This document shows positions 26,742 through 35,066 of a stretch of 64,000 bases of DNA, piece by piece. Both the position numbers and the translations under genes were made by a program. The notes under the pieces were generated by a model. That model was not told the DNA's origin. It made no database searches and saw only the letters and a program-made list of their open reading frames with translations. The stretch covers positions 156,105-220,104 of the forward strand of contig DLHS01000005.1 in assembly GCA_002483345.1 (NCBI GenBank), in the 5' to 3' direction. Positions within the stretch are counted from its first letter, which is position 1; each line of letters begins with the position of its first letter. This stretch comes from Bacteroidetes bacterium UBA7662 (GTDB lineage: Bacteria > Bacteroidota > Bacteroidia > UBA7662).

Positions 26742-27575
26742 ATGGGACAAAAGATTAATCCTGTAAGCCTGCGCCTTGGCTATATCCGTGGTTGGGATTC
26801 CAACTGGTTCGGTGGCAATAATTACGCAGACAAACTCGTAGAAGACGAGAAAATACGCAACTATCTCAGCGCGCGTATCAACAACGGTGGCATCAGCCGC
26901 GTAGTGATCGAGCGTACCCTGAAGCGCATCATCATCACCATCCATACCAGCCGTCCCGGAATCGTGATCGGTAAAGGAGGAGCGGAGGTTGATCGTATCA
27001 AGGAAGAGATCAAGAAGCTTACCAGCAAAGATGTTCAGATCAACATCTTCGAAATCAAACGTCCGGAGCTCGATGCAGCGCTGGTAGCTGAAGGCATTGC
27101 CCGTCAGCTCGAGGCACGTGTTTCTTTCCGTCGTGCGATGAAGACTTCGATTGCCTCTACCATGCGTATGGGTGCCGAAGGGATCAAAGTACTTGTTTCA
27201 GGTCGTCTGGGCGGTGCGGAGATTGCGCGCAGTGAGCAATACAAAGAAGGACGTATTCCTTTGCACACCCTTCGTGCTGACATTGATTATGCTTTGAAAG
27301 AAGCACAGACCGTTTACGGTAAAATCGGTGTGAAAGTATGGATTTGCAAAGGAGAGATTTATGGTAAACGCGATCTTTCGCCAAACGTAGGCAGCCGTGC
27401 ACAAGCCGGTGGTCCGAACGCGGGTGCCGCTGAAGGTGGCAACCGTGGCGGTGAACGTCGTGCAGGTGGTGGAGACCGCCGCAGTGGTGGTGGAGACCGT
27501 CGCAGCGCAGGTGGTGGAGACCGTCGTCGCACAGGTGGTAACGCTGGTGGTGGAGATCGTACCAGAAAAGGTTAA
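26742..27575 (+). CDS. rpsC: 30S ribosomal protein S3 with glycine-arginine-rich C-terminal tail
   Basis: S3 lies at the mRNA entry channel. The 277-residue protein starts MGQKINPVSLRLG, has the KH domain with GIVIGKGGAEVDRI near residue 74 and the C-terminal domain through about residue 215. From about residue 222 (27405 onward) an added tail of 56 residues is built from repeats of GGGDRR with interspersed GGNRGGERR, encoded by repeated GGTGGTGGAGACCG units. E. coli S3 has 233 residues, so the tail explains the extra length. The tail recalls RGG-type RNA-binding regions. Confidence 0.97.
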   Translation: MGQKINPVSLRLGYIRGWDSNWFGGNNYADKLVEDEKIRNYLSARINNGGISRVVIERTLKRIIITIHTSRPGIVIGKGGAEVDRIKEEIKKLTSKDVQINIFEIKRPELDAALVAEGIARQLEARVSFRRAMKTSIASTMRMGAEGIKVLVSGRLGGAEIARSEQYKEGRIPLHTLRADIDYALKEAQTVYGKIGVKVWICKGEIYGKRDLSPNVGSRAQAGGPNAGAAEGGNRGGERRAGGGDRRSGGGDRRSAGGGDRRRTGGNAGGGDRTRKG

Positions 27576-27594
27576 TTGATAAGGAGCCAGAGAG

Positions 27595-28017
27595 ATGTTA
27601 CAACCGAAAAGAACGAAATTCAGAAAGATGCATAAAGGCCGGATCAAAGGCAATGCAACCCGCGGTGCGGAGTTGGCCTTTGGATCATTTGGCCTGAAAA
27701 CCCTGGAAGAGCACTGGATCACATCGCGCCAGATTGAAGCTGCCCGTATCGCGGTAACCCGCTTTATGAAACGTGAAGGTCAGGTTTGGATCCGCATCTT
27801 CCCCGATAAACCTATCACCAAAAAGCCTGCAGAAGTGCGTATGGGTAAAGGTAAAGGTTCACCGGAGTATTGGGTAGCCGTTGTAAAACCAGGCACTTTG
27901 ATTTTTGAAGCAGAAGGTGTACCTTTGCCGGTCGCTAAAGAGGCCATGCGCCTTGCCGCTCAAAAATTGCCGGTTAGCACAAAATTTATCGTAAGAAGAG
28001 ACTACGCAGGAGAATAA
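27595..28017 (+). CDS. rplP: 50S ribosomal protein L16
   Basis: L16 helps form the A site and the L7/L12 stalk base. The 140-residue protein begins LQPKRTKFRKMHKGR and contains the conserved WIRIFPDKPITKKPAEVRMG, GKGSPEYWVAVVKPG and AAQKLPVSTKF. Position between rpsC and rpmC is canonical, with a 19-base gap upstream. Confidence 0.98.
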   Translation: MLQPKRTKFRKMHKGRIKGNATRGAELAFGSFGLKTLEEHWITSRQIEAARIAVTRFMKREGQVWIRIFPDKPITKKPAEVRMGKGKGSPEYWVAVVKPGTLIFEAEGVPLPVAKEAMRLAAQKLPVSTKFIVRRDYAGE

Positions 28018-28025
28018 GAAAAGAC

Positions 28026-28232
28026 ATGAAATACTCCGCCATAAAAGAACTGTCCACAGCAGAGATTGCTGAAAGGATACAAGAGGAGAAACAGCAGCTG
28101 ACGAAGCTGAAGTTTACCCATGCTGTGTCGGCTATCGAAAGCCCGGCCAAGATTCGCGAAACGCGCAAGACGATTGCACGTTTGCTGACTGAACTTACCG
28201 TACGCCAACAAGCAACTGCCAACAATCAATGA
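28026..28232 (+). CDS. rpmC: 50S ribosomal protein L29
   Basis: L29 lies beside L23 at the tunnel exit. The 68-residue protein is a helical hairpin: IKELSTAEIAERIQEEKQ followed by LTKLKFTHAVSAIESPAKIRETRK and IARLLTEL, matching the family. The stop TGA lies within an ATGA overlap with an alternative rpsQ start. Confidence 0.96.
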   Translation: MKYSAIKELSTAEIAERIQEEKQQLTKLKFTHAVSAIESPAKIRETRKTIARLLTELTVRQQATANNQ

Positions 28233-28240
28233 TCGCTGAG

Positions 28241-28495
28241 ATGGAAAGGAACGCAAGAAAAGAACGTATCGGTAACGTTACCAGCAACAAGATGACTAAG
28301 ACCATCACTGTTGTGGTAGAACGTAAAGTAAAACACCCGATCTACGGTAAATTCATGAAGAGCACGAAGAAATTCATGGCACATGACGAGAACAACGATT
28401 GTAATATCGGCGACCTCGTTCGTATCATGGAAACCCGCCCGCTCAGCAAGAACAAACGTTGGAGATTGGTAGAAATCATTGAAAGGGCTAAGTAA
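28241..28495 (+). CDS. rpsQ: 30S ribosomal protein S17
   Basis: S17 is a primary 16S rRNA-binding protein of OB fold. I use ATG 28241 (84 residues, MERNARKERIGNV), because it gives the usual family length; ATG 28229, four codons earlier and overlapping the rpmC stop as ATGA, is a real alternative. Core motifs are SNKMTKTITV, VKHPIYGKF and RIMETRPLSKNKRW. The stop overlaps rplN by one base. Confidence 0.95.
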   Translation: MERNARKERIGNVTSNKMTKTITVVVERKVKHPIYGKFMKSTKKFMAHDENNDCNIGDLVRIMETRPLSKNKRWRLVEIIERAK

Positions 28496-28863
28496 TGATA
28501 CAGCAGGAAAGTAGATTGTCTGTTGCAGATAACAGTGGCGCCAAAGAAGTACTGTGTATACGTGTACTCGGTGGTACCGGCAAACGTTACGCCAGCGTAG
28601 GCGATAAGATCGTTGTTTCGATCAAGTCGGCTATTCCGTCGGGCAATGCCAAAAAAGGAACCGTATCGAAAGCTGTCATCGTCCGTACCCGCAAGGAAGT
28701 ACGCCGCAAGGATGGTTCATATATCCGTTTCGACGACAACGCAGTAGTGTTGTTGAACAACCAGGATGAGCCACGCGGTACCCGCATCTTCGGCCCGGTG
28801 GCCCGCGAGCTTCGTGAGAAGCAGTTCATGAAGATTGTTTCACTGGCTCCTGAAGTACTTTAA
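28495..28863 (+). CDS. rplN: 50S ribosomal protein L14
   Basis: L14 is part of an intersubunit bridge and the binding site of the silencing factor RsfS. The 122-residue protein has the invariant IQQESRLSVADNSGAKEVLC start, GDKIVVSIKSAIP and the C-terminal GTRIFGPVARELREKQFMKI. Length and context are standard for the spc gene set. Confidence 0.98.
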   Translation: MIQQESRLSVADNSGAKEVLCIRVLGGTGKRYASVGDKIVVSIKSAIPSGNAKKGTVSKAVIVRTRKEVRRKDGSYIRFDDNAVVLLNNQDEPRGTRIFGPVARELREKQFMKIVSLAPEVL

Positions 28864-28873
28864 TAAGAACGTC

Positions 28874-29194
28874 ATGGCAAGTACCAAACTGAAGATTAAA
28901 AAAGGGGACCTCGTTCGTGTAATCGCGGGCGACGACAAAGGCAAAGAAGGCCGTGTCCTCGAAATTATACCAGCTGAGCTGCGTGCAATCGTAGAAGGTG
29001 TGAATATGATCACCAAACACACCAAGCCGAATGCAACTACGCCCAATGGTGGTATTGTGAAAAAAGAAGCACCGTTACATCTGAGCAACCTCATGGTTGT
29101 AGTGGGCGGTCAGGCAACCCGCATCGGCCGTAAGGCTGGTGAAAACGGCAAACTGGTACGCTTCTCTAAGAAAACCGGAGAAATAATCAAGTAA
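28874..29194 (+). CDS. rplX: 50S ribosomal protein L24
   Basis: L24 is an assembly initiator protein of the large subunit. I use ATG 28874 (106 residues, MASTKLKIKKGDLVRV); an upstream in-frame ATG at 28835 lies inside rplN and would add an unlikely hydrophobic extension. The KOW motif spans KGDLVRVIAGDDKGKEGRVLEI. The stop overlaps rplE by one base. Confidence 0.96.
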   Translation: MASTKLKIKKGDLVRVIAGDDKGKEGRVLEIIPAELRAIVEGVNMITKHTKPNATTPNGGIVKKEAPLHLSNLMVVVGGQATRIGRKAGENGKLVRFSKKTGEIIK

Positions 29195-29751
29195 TGGCTT
29201 ACGAAATTCGTCTCAAGACCAAATATAAAGAGGAAGTTGTCCCTGCCATGCAGGCGCGTTTCTCTTACAAGAACGTGATGCAGATCCCGGTACTGACCAA
29301 AATCTGTATCAACCAGGGCGTTGGTGCCGCTGTTTCCGATAAGAAGCTCATTGATGCTGCTGTTTCGGAAATGTCGACCATCACCGGTCAGAAAAGCGTT
29401 CCTACCATGTCACGCAAAGCGATCTCGAACTTCAAACTCCGGGAGAAAATGCCGATTGGTGTTCGTGTAACCCTGCGTGATGTGAAAATGTACGAATTCC
29501 TGGATCGTTTGATCTCGGTATCGTTGCCCCGTGTGCGTGACTTCAAGGGTATCAATCCAAAAGGTTTCGATGGCCGCGGTAACTACACCCTCGGTGTAAC
29601 CGAACAAATCATCTTCCCCGAAATCAACATCGACAAAGTCGGTAAGATTTCAGGTATGGATATCACCTTTGTAACCACCGCCAAAACCGACGAAGAGGCC
29701 ATGGCCTTGTTGCAGGAACTTGGTTTACCGTTCAAAACAACAAACAAATAA
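29194..29751 (+). CDS. rplE: 50S ribosomal protein L5
   Basis: L5 binds 5S rRNA and contacts the P-site tRNA. The 185-residue protein has RFSYKNVMQIPVLTKICIN, the QKSVPTMSRKAISNFKLRE segment, MYEFLDRLISVSLPRVRDF and NYTLGVTEQIIFPEI. All fit the family, and length is typical. Confidence 0.98.
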   Translation: MAYEIRLKTKYKEEVVPAMQARFSYKNVMQIPVLTKICINQGVGAAVSDKKLIDAAVSEMSTITGQKSVPTMSRKAISNFKLREKMPIGVRVTLRDVKMYEFLDRLISVSLPRVRDFKGINPKGFDGRGNYTLGVTEQIIFPEINIDKVGKISGMDITFVTTAKTDEEAMALLQELGLPFKTTNK

Positions 29752-29754
29752 TCC

Positions 29755-30024
29755 ATGGCTAAGGAAAGTGTAAAAGCAAGAGGTCTCAAACGTCAGAAGA
29801 CAGTTGAGAAGTATGCTGCGAAGCGTGCTGCCCTCAAAGAAGCCGGTGATTATCTGGGTCTGCAGAAGCTCCCAAAAAATGCTTCGCCGGTACGTCTGCA
29901 CAACCGTTGCAAACTCACCGGTCGTCCGAGAGGTTATATGCGTCAGTTCGGCATCAGCCGGGTACTGTTCCGCAAAATGGCCAGCGAGGGCAAGATTCCG
30001 GGTATAACCAAAGGAAGCTGGTAA
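29755..30024 (+). CDS. rpsN: 30S ribosomal protein S14 (zinc-independent form)
   Basis: S14 is a head protein next to S3 and S10. The 89-residue product is the long, cysteine-poor form: there is no CxxC pair, and only one cysteine in LHNRCKLTGRPRGY. Family motifs RLHNRCKLTGRPRGYMRQFG and ISRVLFRKMASEG are present. This C-minus form does not need zinc. The start lies three bases after the rplE stop. Confidence 0.97.
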   Translation: MAKESVKARGLKRQKTVEKYAAKRAALKEAGDYLGLQKLPKNASPVRLHNRCKLTGRPRGYMRQFGISRVLFRKMASEGKIPGITKGSW

Positions 30025-30046
30025 TTAAAAGTATAAAGTTTTAGTA

Positions 30047-30442
30047 ATGACTGACCCGATAGCAGACTATCTCACCCGCTTGCGCAACGCCATGAAGGCG
30101 CGCCACCGTGTGGTAGAGATCCCAGCTTCGAACATGAAGAAGGAGCTTACCAAAGTTCTTTTCGACAAAGGCTACATCGCCAACTATAAGTTCGAAGCCG
30201 ATGGTCCGCAAGGAACCATCAAAATAGCCCTGAAATATATCCAGGGAACCAACGAGCCGGTTATCCGCAGCTTACAACGCATCAGCCGTCCCGGCCTGCG
30301 TAAGTATGCAGGTGTAGGCGAGTTGCCGCGTGTGATCAATGGGTTGGGTATCGCCATTGTATCTACGTCTAAAGGTATCATGACCGACAAAGAGGCTCGT
30401 CAGCTGAATGTGGGTGGTGAAGTATTGTGTTACGTATCTTAA
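30047..30442 (+). CDS. rpsH: 30S ribosomal protein S8
   Basis: S8 binds the central domain of 16S rRNA and in E. coli represses the spc operon. The 131-residue protein has TDPIADYLTRLRNAMKARH at the N-terminus, ISRPGLRKYAGVGELPRV and the C-terminal GIAIVSTSKGIMTDKEARQ. Length is normal. A strong Shine-Dalgarno sequence for rplF begins directly after its stop. Confidence 0.98.
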   Translation: MTDPIADYLTRLRNAMKARHRVVEIPASNMKKELTKVLFDKGYIANYKFEADGPQGTIKIALKYIQGTNEPVIRSLQRISRPGLRKYAGVGELPRVINGLGIAIVSTSKGIMTDKEARQLNVGGEVLCYVS

Positions 30443-30444
30443 TC

Positions 30445-30450
30445 AGGAGG
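30445..30450 (+). promoter_or_regulatory. Strong Shine-Dalgarno site for rplF
   Basis: AGGAGG lies five bases upstream of the ATG at 30456. Perfect Shine-Dalgarno sequences are uncommon in Bacteroidota, and this one decides the start of rplF against an in-frame ATG at 30408 within rpsH. Confidence 0.8.
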
Positions 30451-30455
30451 AACTC

Positions 30456-31013
30456 ATGTCACGTATTGGTAAACTCCCCGTTCAAATCCCTGCAGGTGTA
30501 ACCGTAGAGGTGAACGATAAGAATATAGTAACCGTAAAAGGCCCTAAAGGTCAACTCACACGCTTCGTCGACACCGATATGGCTGTTACGATTGAAGGCA
30601 GTGTACTCACTGTAGTACGTCCTACTGAGAGCAAGCGTCACCGTGCTTTGCATGGTTTGTACCGCTCACTCATCCATAATATGGTCATCGGTGTGACGGA
30701 AGGTTATACCCTCAAACAAGAACTCGTCGGTGTAGGTTATCGTGCCAATGCCAACGGTCAGTTGTTGGAGCTTTCTTTGGGTTATTCACACGAAATCGTG
30801 ATGGAAGTACCTAAAGAGGTATCGCTGAAAACAGAAACGTTAAAAGGTAAGAATCCAATCATCACTTTAGAGAGCAACGACAAGGAACTGATCGGGCAGG
30901 TAGCTGCCAAGATCCGCGGACTTCGTAAGCCTGAGCCGTACAAAGGAAAAGGTGTTCGTTTTGTGGGTGAGGTTCTTCGTAGAAAAGCAGGTAAATCAGC
31001 CTCTAAAAAATAA
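30456..31013 (+). CDS. rplF: 50S ribosomal protein L6
   Basis: L6 is located near the factor-binding site and sarcin-ricin loop. The 185-residue product starts MSRIGKLPVQIPAGV, right after the AGGAGG site, and has two repeated domains, with LKGKNPIITLESNDKELIGQ and the C-terminal RKPEPYKGKGVRF. Family length is matched only with this start. Confidence 0.97.
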   Translation: MSRIGKLPVQIPAGVTVEVNDKNIVTVKGPKGQLTRFVDTDMAVTIEGSVLTVVRPTESKRHRALHGLYRSLIHNMVIGVTEGYTLKQELVGVGYRANANGQLLELSLGYSHEIVMEVPKEVSLKTETLKGKNPIITLESNDKELIGQVAAKIRGLRKPEPYKGKGVRFVGEVLRRKAGKSASKK

Positions 31014-31022
31014 GCTTGAGCA

Positions 31023-31379
31023 ATGGCTAATCAGAAAATTGATCGTAGAACACGTATTAAAAGAGGCATTCGCAAGCGTGTTACAGGTGTTGCTGAACGT
31101 CCCCGTTTGTCGGTTTACCGCAGCAACAAGGAGATATATGCCCAGATTATCGACGATGTAGCAGGTGTCACTTTGTGCGCTGCTTCTTCTTCCGAGAAGG
31201 ATATCGCCGGTATCAAAGGAGATAAAACTTCTACCTCGACCCTGGTAGGCAAGGCACTCGCTGCGAAAGCGATGGCTGCCGGTATTACCCAGGTAGTATT
31301 CGACCGTAACGGTTATTTGTACCATGGTCGCGTAAAAGCGCTCGCAGAAGGTGCCCGTGAGGGTGGCTTAAATTTCTAA
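31023..31379 (+). CDS. rplR: 50S ribosomal protein L18
   Basis: L18 binds 5S rRNA with L5. The 118-residue protein has RRTRIKRGIRKRV, RPRLSVYRSNKEIYAQIIDD and the end DRNGYLYHGRVKALAEGAREGGLNF, all typical. A basic N-terminal arm is present. It lies 9 bases after rplF. Confidence 0.98.
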   Translation: MANQKIDRRTRIKRGIRKRVTGVAERPRLSVYRSNKEIYAQIIDDVAGVTLCAASSSEKDIAGIKGDKTSTSTLVGKALAAKAMAAGITQVVFDRNGYLYHGRVKALAEGAREGGLNF

Positions 31380-31391
31380 GCTTTAAGAGAT

Positions 31392-31910
31392 ATGTCTACA
31401 ACGAACATAAAAAGAGTAAAAGCAAGCGAGATCGAATTGAAAGATCGTCTCGTAAGCGTACAACGCGTAGCCAAGGTGACCAAAGGCGGTCGTACTTTCA
31501 GCTTCTCTGCCATTGTGGTAGTGGGTGATGAGAACGGTATCGTAGGTTACGGTCTCGGCAAAGCCAAAGAAGTATCGGAGGCTATTGCCAAAGGTATCGA
31601 TGACGCTAAGAAGTCGCTCATCAAGGTTCCTTTGATGAAAGGTACGGTTCCACACGAGTCGAACGGCAAGTTTGGCGGTGGTCGTGTATTCATCAAGCCG
31701 GCTTCGCACGGTACCGGTGTTATTGCCGGTGGTGCCATGCGTGCCGTATTGGAGAGTGCCGGTATCACCGACGTACTGGCCAAGTCGAAAGGTTCGTCTA
31801 ACCCGCACAATGTGGTGAAGGCGACCATCGACGCACTGGCTCAGTTGCGCGATCCGCACACCGTTGCCGAGCAACGTCAGGTTAAAATGAGTAAAGTATT
31901 TAACGGATAA
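31392..31910 (+). CDS. rpsE: 30S ribosomal protein S5
   Basis: S5 takes part in decoding fidelity and mRNA unwinding at the entry channel. The 172-residue protein shows RVAKVTKGGRTFSFSAIVVV in the double-stranded RNA-binding-like domain, GYGLGKAKEVSEAI, and the C-terminal GTGVIAGGAMRAVLESAGI with SKGSSNPHNVVKAT. Length is normal. Confidence 0.98.
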   Translation: MSTTNIKRVKASEIELKDRLVSVQRVAKVTKGGRTFSFSAIVVVGDENGIVGYGLGKAKEVSEAIAKGIDDAKKSLIKVPLMKGTVPHESNGKFGGGRVFIKPASHGTGVIAGGAMRAVLESAGITDVLAKSKGSSNPHNVVKATIDALAQLRDPHTVAEQRQVKMSKVFNG

Positions 31911-31914
31911 GCAG

Positions 31915-32094
31915 ATGGCTCGTTTGAAAATCACACAAACTAAAAGTGGCATCGGACGCACATTGCGTCAGAAGCGCACCTTAATAGCACTGGGTCTGCG
32001 TCATCCGCATGCCAGCGTTGAACACGAAATCACGCCGCAAATTGCAGGTATGATTTTGAAAGTTAGTCACCTGGTTAAAGTAGAGGAAATCTAA
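31915..32094 (+). CDS. rpmD: 50S ribosomal protein L30
   Basis: L30 is a small large-subunit protein. The 59-codon frame reads MARLKITQTKSGIGR, then LRQKRTLIALGLRHPHASVEH, and ends SHLVKVEEI. The pattern of a KI..TKS.IG start, TL.ALGLR and a hydrophobic end matches L30. It sits exactly between rpsE and rplO, where rpmD belongs, with 4 and 2 base gaps. Confidence 0.96.
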   Translation: MARLKITQTKSGIGRTLRQKRTLIALGLRHPHASVEHEITPQIAGMILKVSHLVKVEEI

Positions 32095-32096
32095 GC

Positions 32097-32549
32097 ATGG
32101 AACTGAGTAATTTAAAACCCGCAGCGGGCAGCATTAAAACCCGCAAACGTATCGGTCGCGGACAGGGATCGGGACGTGGTGGTACTTCTACCAAAGGTCA
32201 TAAAGGTGCTCAGGCACGTACCGGCTACTCCAGCAAGCCTGGTTTTGAAGGCGGTCAGATGCCTTTGAAATTGCGTGTACCTAAGTTTGGCTTCAAAAAC
32301 AACAACCGTGTAGAATACAATGGGGTAAACCTCGATGTATTGCAGGCATTGGTTGAGCGTTTTACCGCTACCGATATCACGCCTGCCTTCCTGGCAGAGC
32401 ATGGTTTGATTGGTAGTGCCAACAAACTTGTGAAGATACTCGGCCGTGGTGAACTGAAAGCGAAAGTGAATGTAAAAGCTCACAAGTTCAGCGCTACTGC
32501 TAAAGCTCAAATCGAAGCCGCTGGTGGCACCACGGAAGTTATCGCTTAA
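32097..32549 (+). CDS. rplO: 50S ribosomal protein L15
   Basis: L15 is a late-assembly large-subunit protein. The 150-residue protein has the family start ELSNLKPAAGS, the basic glycine-rich stretch KRIGRGQGSGRGGTSTKGHKG, FEGGQMPLKLRVPKFGF and a C-terminal globular part ending VKAHKFSATAKAQIEAAGG. It is followed two bases later by secY. Confidence 0.98.
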   Translation: MELSNLKPAAGSIKTRKRIGRGQGSGRGGTSTKGHKGAQARTGYSSKPGFEGGQMPLKLRVPKFGFKNNNRVEYNGVNLDVLQALVERFTATDITPAFLAEHGLIGSANKLVKILGRGELKAKVNVKAHKFSATAKAQIEAAGGTTEVIA

Positions 32550-32551
32550 AC

Positions 32552-33910
32552 ATGAAGAACTTCATCAATACGATACGGAACATCTTCAAGATAGAAGAAC
32601 TCAAGTCGAGGATTCTGATGACCCTCGGTTTGTTGCTTATCTATCGTCTGGGTTCCTATGTGGTACTTCCGGGTATTGATCCTGTTGTACTCGAAAACCT
32701 TACGCCGAGCGGCGGACCTTCAGGCCTTACCGGCCTGATTGACCTCTTCGCAGGTGGAGCGTTCTCCCGTGCCTCGGTTTTTGCCCTGGGTATCATGCCT
32801 TATATTTCGGCATCCATCGTAGTACAACTTCTTGGAATGGTAGTTCCTACCTTCCAGAAGATGATGAAGGAAGGCGAAAGCGGTCGTAATAAGATCAACC
32901 AAATCACCCGTTACCTCACCATCGTGATTACCGGTGCACAGGCCATTGGCTTCCTGATTAACCTCAAAGCACAATTCCTGCCGGCTATCATCCTGCGTAC
33001 AGGCGATTCACTGGATTTATCGTTCGTTTTATCGACGGTAACTGTGCTCACCGCCGGTACCATGTTTGTGATGTGGTTGGGTGAAAAAATTACAGACCGT
33101 GGTCTTGGCAACGGTATCTCGCTCATCATCATGGTGGGTATCATCGCACGCCTCCCGGTATCACTCGGTGCTGAATTGCAGTTCCGTCTCGGTACAGGTG
33201 GTGGTGGATTGGTTCCTTTTCTGGTAGAGATCGCCATGCTGATCGCCATCGTGGCCGGTACCATTCTTTTGGTACAGGGAACCCGCAAAATTCCGATTCA
33301 GGTGGCCAAACGCGTGGTGGGTAACCGCATGTATGGTGGCACCCGTCAGTACATCCCTATCAAGGTAAATGCTGCCGGTGTAATGCCAATCATCTTCGCG
33401 CAGGCTATCATGTTCCTGCCTGCCACAGTTGCGCAGTTTTTTCCTGAAAGTGATTTCAGCCAGGGTGTGGTTTCGGCTTTCGTCGATTTCACTTCGGTAA
33501 CCTACAACGTTACCCTGGCCATTCTGATTATTGTATTTACCTACTTCTACACTTCACTGTCGGTAAACTCCAATCAGATGTCGGAAGACCTGAAGCGTAA
33601 CGGTGCTTTCATTCCAGGCGTGAAGCCAGGACGTAAAACCGCAGAGTTTCTGGACGATGTGTTAGCACGCATCACCCTCCCGGGCTCTATCTTCCTGGCC
33701 ATCGTGGCCATCCTGCCAGCTATTGCGACAATAGCCGGTGTGAACTCTCAATTTGCCCAGTTTTATGGTGGCACCTCGCTGTTGATCATGGTAGGTGTGG
33801 TACTCGATACCCTCCAGCAGATCGAAAGTCACCTCCTGATGCGTCACTATGATGGTTTGATGAAAACCGGGCGCATCAAAGGACGCAACGCAGCCGGTGC
33901 AACTGTTTAG
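32552..33910 (+). CDS. secY: Protein translocase subunit SecY
   Basis: SecY is the channel subunit of the Sec translocon in the inner membrane. The 452-residue protein has ten predicted transmembrane segments, the plug-side FAGGAFSRASVFALGIMPYISASI region, GEKITDRGLGNGISL and the cytoplasmic loop before GTRKIPIQVAKRVVGNRMYG, ending with LDTLQQIESHLLMRHYDG. Downstream, adk and map are absent and infA follows 17 bases later. Confidence 0.98.
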   Translation: MKNFINTIRNIFKIEELKSRILMTLGLLLIYRLGSYVVLPGIDPVVLENLTPSGGPSGLTGLIDLFAGGAFSRASVFALGIMPYISASIVVQLLGMVVPTFQKMMKEGESGRNKINQITRYLTIVITGAQAIGFLINLKAQFLPAIILRTGDSLDLSFVLSTVTVLTAGTMFVMWLGEKITDRGLGNGISLIIMVGIIARLPVSLGAELQFRLGTGGGGLVPFLVEIAMLIAIVAGTILLVQGTRKIPIQVAKRVVGNRMYGGTRQYIPIKVNAAGVMPIIFAQAIMFLPATVAQFFPESDFSQGVVSAFVDFTSVTYNVTLAILIIVFTYFYTSLSVNSNQMSEDLKRNGAFIPGVKPGRKTAEFLDDVLARITLPGSIFLAIVAILPAIATIAGVNSQFAQFYGGTSLLIMVGVVLDTLQQIESHLLMRHYDGLMKTGRIKGRNAAGATV

Positions 33911-33927
33911 TACATTGTAAAAACTAT

Positions 33928-34143
33928 ATGGCAAAACAATCATCGATTAAACAGGACGGCACCATACTCGAAGCATTGTCAAACGCAATGTTCAGAGTGG
34001 AGCTTGAGAACGGTCACCAGATCATCGCCCACATTTCGGGTAAGATGCGGATGAACTACATCAAGATCCTCCCCGGAGACCGGGTTCAGGTAGAAATGTC
34101 GCCTTACGATTTGACCAAAGGAAGAATTTGTTATAGATACTAA
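33928..34143 (+). CDS. infA: Translation initiation factor IF-1
   Basis: IF-1 blocks the A site during initiation. The 71-residue OB-fold protein has IKQDGTILEALSNAMFRVEL, HISGKMRMNYIKILPGDRVQVEMSPYDL and the end KGRICYRY, which is the normal IF-1 pattern and length. It lies between secY and rpmJ. Confidence 0.97.
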   Translation: MAKQSSIKQDGTILEALSNAMFRVELENGHQIIAHISGKMRMNYIKILPGDRVQVEMSPYDLTKGRICYRY

Positions 34144-34147
34144 GACC

Positions 34148-34264
34148 ATGAAGGTTAAAACATCCATTAAAAAGCGTAGTGTTGACTGCAAGATTGTCCG
34201 TAGAAACGGCAAGTTGTACGTGATCAACAAGAAAAATCCCAAGTACAAACAAAGACAAGGATAA
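34148..34264 (+). CDS. rpmJ: 50S ribosomal protein L36 (zinc-independent form)
   Basis: L36 is the smallest large-subunit protein. The 38-codon frame reads MKVKTSIKKRSVDCKIVRR, with GKLYVINKKN next, and ends PKYKQRQG. Of the zinc ligands in classical L36 only the cysteine at residue 14 remains; the others are serine, asparagine and tyrosine, so this is the C-minus form. It lies between infA and rpsM, four and three bases from each. Confidence 0.96.
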   Translation: MKVKTSIKKRSVDCKIVRRNGKLYVINKKNPKYKQRQG

Positions 34265-34267
34265 ACC

Positions 34268-34645
34268 ATGGCAAGGATTGCAGGGGTAGACCTACCTAAA
34301 AACAAAAGAGGCGAGATCGGCCTGACTTATATCTTCGGAATAGGTCATTCAAAGGCGCGTATGATACTCGAGCGTAGTGGCATTGACTTTAATGTCAAAG
34401 TAAGCGAATGGAATGACGATCAACTGACCGCCATCCGTAAAATCATCGCTGAAGAGATCAAAACCGAGGGTGAACTTCGTTCCGAGGTGCAACTGAACAT
34501 CAAACGTTTGATGGACATTGGTTGTTACCGCGGTCTCCGTCACCGGAAAGGCTTGCCTGTGAGAGGCCAGCGTACGAAGAACAATGCCCGTACTCGTAAA
34601 GGAAAGCGTAAAACTGTAGCGAACAAGAAAAAAGCTACTAAGTAA
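34268..34645 (+). CDS. rpsM: 30S ribosomal protein S13
   Basis: S13 forms intersubunit bridges with the large subunit. The 125-residue protein starts MARIAGVDLPKNKRGEIGLTYIFGIGHSKAR, with its helix-two-turn-helix region, then LMDIGCYRGLRHRKGLPVRGQRTKNNARTRKG-type C-terminus (read in sections). The basic tail ends KKKATK. It opens the alpha gene set rpsM-rpsK-rpsD-rpoA-rplQ. Confidence 0.97.
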   Translation: MARIAGVDLPKNKRGEIGLTYIFGIGHSKARMILERSGIDFNVKVSEWNDDQLTAIRKIIAEEIKTEGELRSEVQLNIKRLMDIGCYRGLRHRKGLPVRGQRTKNNARTRKGKRKTVANKKKATK

Positions 34646-34657
34646 TAATCGATAGCA

Positions 34658-35047
34658 ATGGCTAAGAATACGAAAGTCGTCAAGAAGCGGGTAGTGAAAG
34701 TGGAGGCCTCAGGTCAGGTCCACATCAGCTCGACCTTCAACAACATCATTATTTCGATCACAAACAATGAGGGTCAGGTGATTTCCTGGGCTTCTGCCGG
34801 GAAGGCTGGTTTCCGTGGTTCGAAGAAAAACACTCCATATGCTGCGCTGGTAGCTGCTCAGGATTGTGGCAAAGTTGCCTATGATCTGGGTTTCCGTCGT
34901 GCGGAGGTATTTGTAAAAGGTCCAGGTGCCGGACGTGAGTCGGCCATCCGTACCCTTGCAGGCCTTGGCATCGAAATCAGCACCATTACCGACGTTACTC
35001 CTGTGCCGCACAACGGCTGCCGTCCTCCGAAACGTCGTCGTGTTTAA
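34658..35047 (+). CDS. rpsK: 30S ribosomal protein S11
   Basis: S11 lies on the platform near the Shine-Dalgarno helix. The 129-residue protein has VHISSTFNNIIISITN, WASAGKAGFRGSKKNTPYAA and the end DVTPVPHNGCRPPKRRRV, which is the invariant C-terminus. The lysine- and valine-rich start is typical for Bacteroidota. Confidence 0.98.
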   Translation: MAKNTKVVKKRVVKVEASGQVHISSTFNNIIISITNNEGQVISWASAGKAGFRGSKKNTPYAALVAAQDCGKVAYDLGFRRAEVFVKGPGAGRESAIRTLAGLGIEISTITDVTPVPHNGCRPPKRRRV

Positions 35048-35066
35048 TCCTTAAGTAACTAGAACA

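Noticed and set aside
34148..34264. rpmJ as a broken gene because three zinc ligands are missing
   Set aside because: The frame is complete, has all other conserved residues and is the known zinc-free form.
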